From Stutzerimonas nitrititolerans (lineage in GTDB: Bacteria; Pseudomonadota; Gammaproteobacteria; Pseudomonadales; Pseudomonadaceae): a DNA stretch of 64,000 bases. The translations under genes and the position numbers were made by a program. A model generated the notes under the pieces. It made no database searches and was not told the DNA's origin. It was given only the letters and a program-made list of their open reading frames with translations. The stretch is from assembly GCF_003696285.1 (NCBI RefSeq), contig NZ_RFFL01000009.1, positions 124,001 to 188,000 on the forward strand, in the 5' to 3' direction. Below, one piece after another: positions 59,882 through 64,000 of this stretch. Numbering within the stretch: position 1 is the first letter of the stretch; each line of letters starts with the position of its first letter.

Positions 59882-60994
59882 CTATCCGGCGATCTCCGCG
59901 ATATCCAGGTCAGGCGTTGCGTCTGACCAGACAACCTCGGCATGGTCCCGCTGGTAGTTCTTCGTCATTTCCTCACTGGCATGGCCAGCTATCTTCTGAC
60001 CGTCCTTGCCTGCTTTTTTGTAGAGGTGCAGCGATAGGGCGCGTATCTCGTGGAACCCTGGCTGTTCCTCTTCCTTCCAGTCGGCATAGCAGCCGGCCGC
60101 CTCCCGGGCCTCCTTGAACGCCCGCGTCAGATACCGCTCTTCAACTTTCGTCCAGTGCTCTTTCTGCTCGGCCTGCTTTTGCCGCTTGCGCTCCGGCCTG
60201 CGGTGAATCAGAAACGGGGAGGGCACGTTGTCCCGGCATCGGCTCAGCACGGCCTGCAGCTGTGGGGTCACCGCGAACCGGATCCATGCCGCGTCGCTGG
60301 CTTTCGCCGTCTTCTGCTGCACGACATAGAGGTAGCCGTCGCGCACATCGTCGAATCGCATCGCGAGAATGTCCGTTCTCCGCTGGGCAGTTATCAGCGC
60401 TAGGTCAATCGCGTTCTGCAGCCAGGCCGGAGCCTTCGCGCGAATCGCTTTGAGTCCTTCGATCGTGTGCCGCTTGCGTGTCTTCTTCTCGATTCGGCTG
60501 ATGGTGCTAGCCGCTGGATTATCAGGACACAGCCCCTTCGCCGCGGCGTGGTTGAATATGTCGATCAGCAGCGCCCGCGCCTGGTTGGCCGAGCGAGGCG
60601 ACAGCCCGTCCAGCATCTCCGCGACCATCCGGATTGTTATCTGGTCAACTGCCTTGCCGTCGAACGCCTTCCGGAACTGACGGAAGCGCACGGCGTAGAG
60701 CTCAAGTGTGCCTTTCGCTAGCTCGCGGGGCGGCAGGACTTCGCGCTCATAGTGATCGAGGAACGACGCGAACAGATCAACCTCGACGCCTTGCACCTGG
60801 GCAACCAAGTCAGCGCCTTGCATGAAGGTCAGGTTTAGCTGCTTGGCCGCGTCGATTGCCTTGATCCGATCGTCCCCAAACTGGAACCACTTCCCATCCG
60901 TCGGGCGCCGATAGCGGTAAGTGCCACGGCGCGCATCCATGTAAAGGTTCTGCGGCAACCCCTTGTTGCCTTTGCTCCGTGGCCTTGGCGCCAT
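59882..60994 (-). CDS. Tyrosine-type site-specific integrase
   Basis: 370 residues. An arm-type DNA-binding N-terminus (1-60) is followed by a core-binding domain (about 70-160) and a catalytic domain. Catalytic residues: R205 in ITAQRRTD, H315 and R318 in HEIR, H338 in GHAS and nucleophile Y347. It reads towards tRNA-Pro(GGG), the arrangement of an element integrated in that tRNA. The ATG overlaps the preceding stop by one base (TAATG). Confidence 0.95.
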   Translation of the reverse strand: MAPRPRSKGNKGLPQNLYMDARRGTYRYRRPTDGKWFQFGDDRIKAIDAAKQLNLTFMQGADLVAQVQGVEVDLFASFLDHYEREVLPPRELAKGTLELYAVRFRQFRKAFDGKAVDQITIRMVAEMLDGLSPRSANQARALLIDIFNHAAAKGLCPDNPAASTISRIEKKTRKRHTIEGLKAIRAKAPAWLQNAIDLALITAQRRTDILAMRFDDVRDGYLYVVQQKTAKASDAAWIRFAVTPQLQAVLSRCRDNVPSPFLIHRRPERKRQKQAEQKEHWTKVEERYLTRAFKEAREAAGCYADWKEEEQPGFHEIRALSLHLYKKAGKDGQKIAGHASEEMTKNYQRDHAEVVWSDATPDLDIAEIAG

Positions 60995-61203
60995 TACGCT
61001 GCCCCTTTCAATACCATTGCGACCAGATCATTCGAGCCTGACTTGCTGAATGCTGTCCAGTCTACATACCAGAGTTTCCCGATCTGCTCGCCGGGCAGCT
61101 GGCCGTTGCGCAGCTGCATACGGATAGCCTGTGGGCACATCGGCGTCCCGTTCTCGCCCCAGCGTCGGCGCTGGAACTCACTGATCTTGATCAGTTCCTT
61201 CAT
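60994..61203 (-). CDS. Excisionase-like small DNA-binding protein
   Basis: 69 residues from the ATG at 61203 (GGAGG site), starting MKELIKISEFQRRRWG. The winged-helix layout with PQAIRMQLRNGQLPGEQIGKLW fits Xis-like proteins that favour excision. Coupled to the integrase by a one-base overlap. No experimental support. Confidence 0.78.
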   Translation of the reverse strand: MKELIKISEFQRRRWGENGTPMCPQAIRMQLRNGQLPGEQIGKLWYVDWTAFSKSGSNDLVAMVLKGAA

Positions 61204-61227
61204 GTCTATCTCCTCCCGCATATCGGG

Positions 61228-61680
61228 TTAGGCGGCTGATACCTGCTCAAACTTGCAGAGCCAGCGGCGGGTTCCGGTAGCACTGTCGTCTTGCCCTTCA
61301 GGCTTCACCTGATACGTGGCCGCTGAGTGCTCGGATAGCCCGGTTATGGTTCCGATCTCGTTACGCACATTGCACTGGACGCGAGCACCAACCGGGAATG
61401 GCGGCTGAATATCATTTACAGCTACCCATTCCTTTTCAGCCTCACGCAGCGCTGCATCAACCAGCCAATCAACTTCGTCCAGCGCCTCCATGTCGTCGCG
61501 CGAGGTATCCCAGTAAGCCCATTTATCAAGTTCCTTGGCCAGCTCGTATCCGTCCATTCCGTGGCGGTAATGCTCGGCGATGGTTGCGGCATCGGCGTCG
61601 ATCTTGGCGGCCACAACTTCGGCGGCGGCAAGAATCATTTCCTTGGTGACGGTGGGGCGCTTCGGTTGAATCTCAGACAT
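61228..61680 (-). CDS. Phage hypothetical protein
   Basis: 150 residues, acidic. The N-terminus is helical (KEMILAAAEVVAAKIDAD), and the C-terminal part has a beta-rich segment (VGARVQCNVRNEIGTITG...YQVKPEG) resembling an SH3-like barrel. No function recognised. The ATG at 61680 has an AAGGAG site. It is upstream of the xis-like gene on the same strand. Confidence 0.7.
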   Translation of the reverse strand: MSEIQPKRPTVTKEMILAAAEVVAAKIDADAATIAEHYRHGMDGYELAKELDKWAYWDTSRDDMEALDEVDWLVDAALREAEKEWVAVNDIQPPFPVGARVQCNVRNEIGTITGLSEHSAATYQVKPEGQDDSATGTRRWLCKFEQVSAA

Positions 61681-61753
61681 ACGAACTCCTTTCCCGCCCG
61701 ACTCTCGCCGGCAGGTTGTGTGTATGCTGTCGCTACTTGAGCGGAGCAATTAA

Positions 61754-62206
61754 ATGAAGGTTACGAAAAGCCGTTTGGAGTGGCTTGTCATCGGTGCGAG
61801 CTATGGGCTGGTGTTGTTGGGTGTGCTTCTGTCTTGGCTAACTCAGGACCCGACTTGGATGAGCCGGGCAGGATCACTGCTAATCGTGCTGGCAATCCTG
61901 GTGGCTTCAATCAAGCTTGATGAGGTTCTCGGGGCTCACATCAATAAGTTCAGGCAGCGCAGCTCAGAAGATCAAATGAACGCTATAAGGGACCAACGCG
62001 AAGAGTTTCACGGGGAGAAGCTTGGCCCCCAATACGAGGCGGCCCTAAAAGCGCAAGTGGACAAAGCAACGACCGACATATTTGCGACGTACATCCAAAA
62101 GCGTGTCGTCCAGATGAAGGCATTTGAGGTCAAGTTGTTGGTTGCCGGAACGCTGATCAATGGCTTCGGCGACAAACTGATGGTTTGGACTTGCCTAGTT
62201 CAGTGA
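61754..62206 (+). CDS. Moron-like two-helix membrane protein
   Basis: 150 residues on the opposite strand to all its phage neighbours. Two N-terminal membrane helices (about 11-30 and 38-56) precede a long soluble, helical tail (about 60-145) with RQRSSEDQMNAIRDQREEF. No family recognised. Its lone orientation, flanking divergent and convergent neighbours, and membrane topology fit a lysogenic-conversion (moron) gene. It ends inside the next minus-strand gene by seven bases. Confidence 0.6.
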   Translation: MKVTKSRLEWLVIGASYGLVLLGVLLSWLTQDPTWMSRAGSLLIVLAILVASIKLDEVLGAHINKFRQRSSEDQMNAIRDQREEFHGEKLGPQYEAALKAQVDKATTDIFATYIQKRVVQMKAFEVKLLVAGTLINGFGDKLMVWTCLVQ

Positions 62207-62385
62207 GTTGCTCGCTCAACCTCGAACGCGATAGACCCGCACTCGCACGGAGCTGGTACGGGAACAGGGGTAGGGGACGCATACGACTTGCCGCAGCGCA
62301 TGCAGCGCCAGGCTGTGCTGGTCATGGGCTTGCCGCCTATACGGTCAGGCTCGCCCAGGATGCGGCGTAGGTCGTCTTCGTTCAT
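62200..62385 (-). CDS. Small zinc-ribbon phage protein
   Basis: 61 residues. CMRCGKSY and CECGS give a CxxC...CxC pattern of a zinc ribbon. Function unknown. It overlaps the upstream gene by four bases (ATGA), in a tight minus-strand array. Confidence 0.65.
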   Translation of the reverse strand: MNEDDLRRILGEPDRIGGKPMTSTAWRCMRCGKSYASPTPVPVPAPCECGSIAFEVERATH

Positions 62386-62624
62386 TCCTTTGGGACAGCA
62401 ATGGAGACGGACAGACTCAGCGGTTCAGGCCATCCAAGCGGCATCCCATCCTTTCGGATCAAGTGCGGCGGCTGGTCGTCCATCATGCACATCGGCACAT
62501 CACCAGCGCCGCAGCTCTTGCAGCCGTGCGATATGCCCCGGCAAATCGGGTGCAGGCGCACATGGCCGCTACGGCACTTGTTGTTTGTGCCGTCGTATTC
62601 GGAGCATGGGGTAATCTCTCGCAT
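62382..62624 (-). CDS. Cysteine-rich phage hypothetical protein
   Basis: 80 residues with cysteines in TPCSEY, NNKCRSG, HPICRGISHGCKSCG and PMCMMDD, probably a metal-binding domain. The ATG at 62624 has an AAGGAGG site inside the preceding gene. Function unknown. Confidence 0.6.
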   Translation of the reverse strand: MREITPCSEYDGTNNKCRSGHVRLHPICRGISHGCKSCGAGDVPMCMMDDQPPHLIRKDGMPLGWPEPLSLSVSIAVPKE

Positions 62625-62625
62625 A

Positions 62626-63132
62626 TCACGCCTCCTTCGCAGCCAGGGCGGGCGCTTCGCCATCAATCAGCGCATCTACCGCAGCGTTGATGTTTCCGCC
62701 GAAATCATCCAGATCGACGCGCAGCAGGTTGAGCCAGTGCGTGTCGTCGCCCTGGAGGCTGACGTAGCGCCACCGCTCTGCATCCTCCCGCAGCATTTCG
62801 ACCTTGGCGCGGAGTTGGTCCCGCTCGGACTCTACTCGTGCCCATTTTGACCGCAGCCTATCCCGCTCGGCGGTCACGGCTGACAGGGCGGCGAGGTGAT
62901 CTGACTGGTGGACGAGCGCGGTGCCATCAGCAGTCCCCATCCGCGCCTTGGGGTCGAAGTCCACGCAAAGAAGCATGTCGTTGTCATAGACAAACGCGGC
63001 CACGACCTCCACCCCTTCCGCCTCTGCGGGCTGGGCAGGTCGCATGGAACATGGGCACGTCTCAACGGTGCTGTATTCATAGATCACGCCTTCGCCGTTG
63101 CAAAACGGGCACGGCTTCAGTTCATCACTCAT
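62626..63132 (-). CDS. Lar-like zinc-finger phage protein with coiled coil
   Basis: 168 residues. The N-terminus MSDELKPCPFCNGEG is the zinc-finger motif shared by restriction-alleviation (Lar/Ral-type) and other phage proteins. Residues about 85-120 form a coiled coil. Whether it relieves restriction is unknown. Overlaps the upstream gene by eight bases. Confidence 0.65.
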   Translation of the reverse strand: MSDELKPCPFCNGEGVIYEYSTVETCPCSMRPAQPAEAEGVEVVAAFVYDNDMLLCVDFDPKARMGTADGTALVHQSDHLAALSAVTAERDRLRSKWARVESERDQLRAKVEMLREDAERWRYVSLQGDDTHWLNLLRVDLDDFGGNINAAVDALIDGEAPALAAKEA

Positions 63133-63361
63133 GGCTTTCTCCTTGGACTGGAATGGCCGTAACCGTCACATCCCAGCTCTTGCCGTCACCGGTGATAATG
63201 AATCCACCGCCGTGATGCTCAGCCTTCTGGAGGAGGCACTTCATGAAGTCGCTGGTCACGTCTTGCCGCGATCCCTCTGTAAGTTGCGTTCCTGCCTTGT
63301 TTGTGTGCCCGGCCATGATTCGACCGCCGAGCGCGGTGACCTGCATTCGGATTGGTTTCAT
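63125..63361 (-). CDS. Phage hypothetical protein
   Basis: 78 residues from the ATG at 63361 (AGGAGG site six bases upstream), overlapping the preceding stop in an ATGA. Lysine-poor, with WDVTVTAIPV near the end. No function recognised. Confidence 0.6.
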   Translation of the reverse strand: MKPIRMQVTALGGRIMAGHTNKAGTQLTEGSRQDVTSDFMKCLLQKAEHHGGGFIITGDGKSWDVTVTAIPVQGESHE

Positions 63362-63999
63362 CACTCACCTCCTTGGGCGGATAGGGCTGCGTTCAACCTG
63401 AGAACCTCAGCCGCATGGTCCGACCATCCGCGGTCGTACTCAGCGCTCACAGAGGCAAGAGCGACAGGCATCACCAGCTCCGGCTGCGGGGCGGTCTGGG
63501 CGATGGGGGCTGCGTACAGATCACGTACCGGTATGCCAGCGGCCTCGGTGTTCTTCCGGTGATCCTTAATTCGGTCGCCGCCGTTCCACCACTTTCCGTC
63601 CTGATAGAACTGCCAGCTCACCGGCTGCTGCTCGGCCTGCGCGGGGCGGGCGTACAGCTCATAGACGGGCCAGCCTTTGCCACGCCAGCGGTCAGCCACC
63701 TCGCGGTCGTATGTGGTAGCGGACTTGTCTGTCAGGTGGTCATCGGTGTACCAGCCGACTGGCTCCCGATCATCCTGCGCCGGGGCTTGCTCTACTGCCG
63801 CCTGCCCATCCCTGAACCCCTGCGCTGCGGCTGTGGCCATGTCGACGGCGGTGAAGGTGTCGGTGGGCTCGTCCTGCTGGGATAGGGCGGCACGAATGGC
63901 CGCCTCTTCGTCAGGCTCAAGAATAATTCGGCCGCTGCTACCGCGCGGCGTCTTCAGTACGCTCATCAGCAAGCCGCGCAGCCTGGCGTTCTCTTCCAT
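63361..63999 (-). CDS. Ead/Ea22-like phage protein, probably partial
   Basis: 212 residues read to the window edge, so the true start may be beyond it. Two tryptophan/tyrosine-rich units with VYELYARPAQ and VRDLYAAPIAQ are typical of Ead/Ea22-like proteins of temperate phages, which lie in early regions. Function unknown. Confidence 0.6.
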   Translation of the reverse strand: MEENARLRGLLMSVLKTPRGSSGRIILEPDEEAAIRAALSQQDEPTDTFTAVDMATAAAQGFRDGQAAVEQAPAQDDREPVGWYTDDHLTDKSATTYDREVADRWRGKGWPVYELYARPAQAEQQPVSWQFYQDGKWWNGGDRIKDHRKNTEAAGIPVRDLYAAPIAQTAPQPELVMPVALASVSAEYDRGWSDHAAEVLRLNAALSAQGGE

Positions 64000-64000
64000 C

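Overview
The window is 64 kb of GC-rich chromosome from a gammaproteobacterium, almost certainly Pseudomonas sensu lato (mendocina/stutzeri-like rather than aeruginosa, though I cannot fix the species). The support is an OprD-family porin, CheV, Rmf, the PA2778/PA2779-type gene pair, REPIN repeats of the GTAGGAGC type, and the order thrS-infC-rpmI-rplT-pheS-pheT-ihfA-merR-tRNA-Pro. Most of it is core genome. The last 4 kb is the edge of a prophage or integrative element.

Layout. (1) 1-7043, minus strand: one end of a Wzy-dependent exopolysaccharide locus, in transcription order initiating glycosyl-1-phosphate transferase, low-molecular-weight tyrosine phosphatase, Wzc-like tyrosine autokinase, secreted GH5 glycanase and Wzy-like polymerase; it probably continues left of the window. 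(2) 7044-18093: YegS-like lipid kinase, CheV, a MOSC protein, Slt, Uup, a universal stress protein, a class II glutamine amidotransferase coupled to a DUF2937 protein, and two hypotheticals. (3) 18165-22587, minus: a small secreted protein, then a MoxR ATPase / VWA pair split by a GFA-type gene and a palindromic element, then a DUF748 protein. (4) 22712-33265: cysK, aceK, tapT (DTW), YbaN and YecA family proteins, recQ, a MarR regulator, a DUF2835 protein, pyrD, rmf. (5) 33551-43750: rlmKL, dacB, yggL, a FUSC protein, dgt, a three-gene stress-envelope operon (DUF883 / holin-X / YqjK-like), an OprD porin and a small glutaredoxin. (6) 43954-51807: tRNA-Pro(CGG), a small lipoprotein, divergent mobA and moaB-moeA, an acyltransferase, VanZ, an I78 inhibitor lipoprotein, the PA2779/PA2778-like pair, and a PuuB-like oxidase. 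(7) 51970-59794: tRNA-Val(GAC), the thrS to ihfA translation cluster, a MerR regulator, tRNA-Pro(GGG). (8) 59882-64000: tyrosine integrase, excisionase-like protein, and a tightly overlapping minus-strand set of small phage-type genes, interrupted by one plus-strand membrane protein gene that looks like a moron.

Working together: the five EPS genes cover lipid-linked priming, the kinase/phosphatase cycle controlling chain length and export, polymerisation, and glycan cleavage. The translation cluster carries likely autoregulatory RNA: a tRNA-Thr anticodon mimic before thrS, an AUU start on infC, and alternative hairpins before pheS. mobA/moaB/moeA form a divergent molybdenum-cofactor locus. 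The best candidates for less-described biology are the PA2779-like secreted peptide with its coupled lipoprotein cysteine peptidase (49165-50516), the thrS leader mimic, and the prophage moron at 61754.
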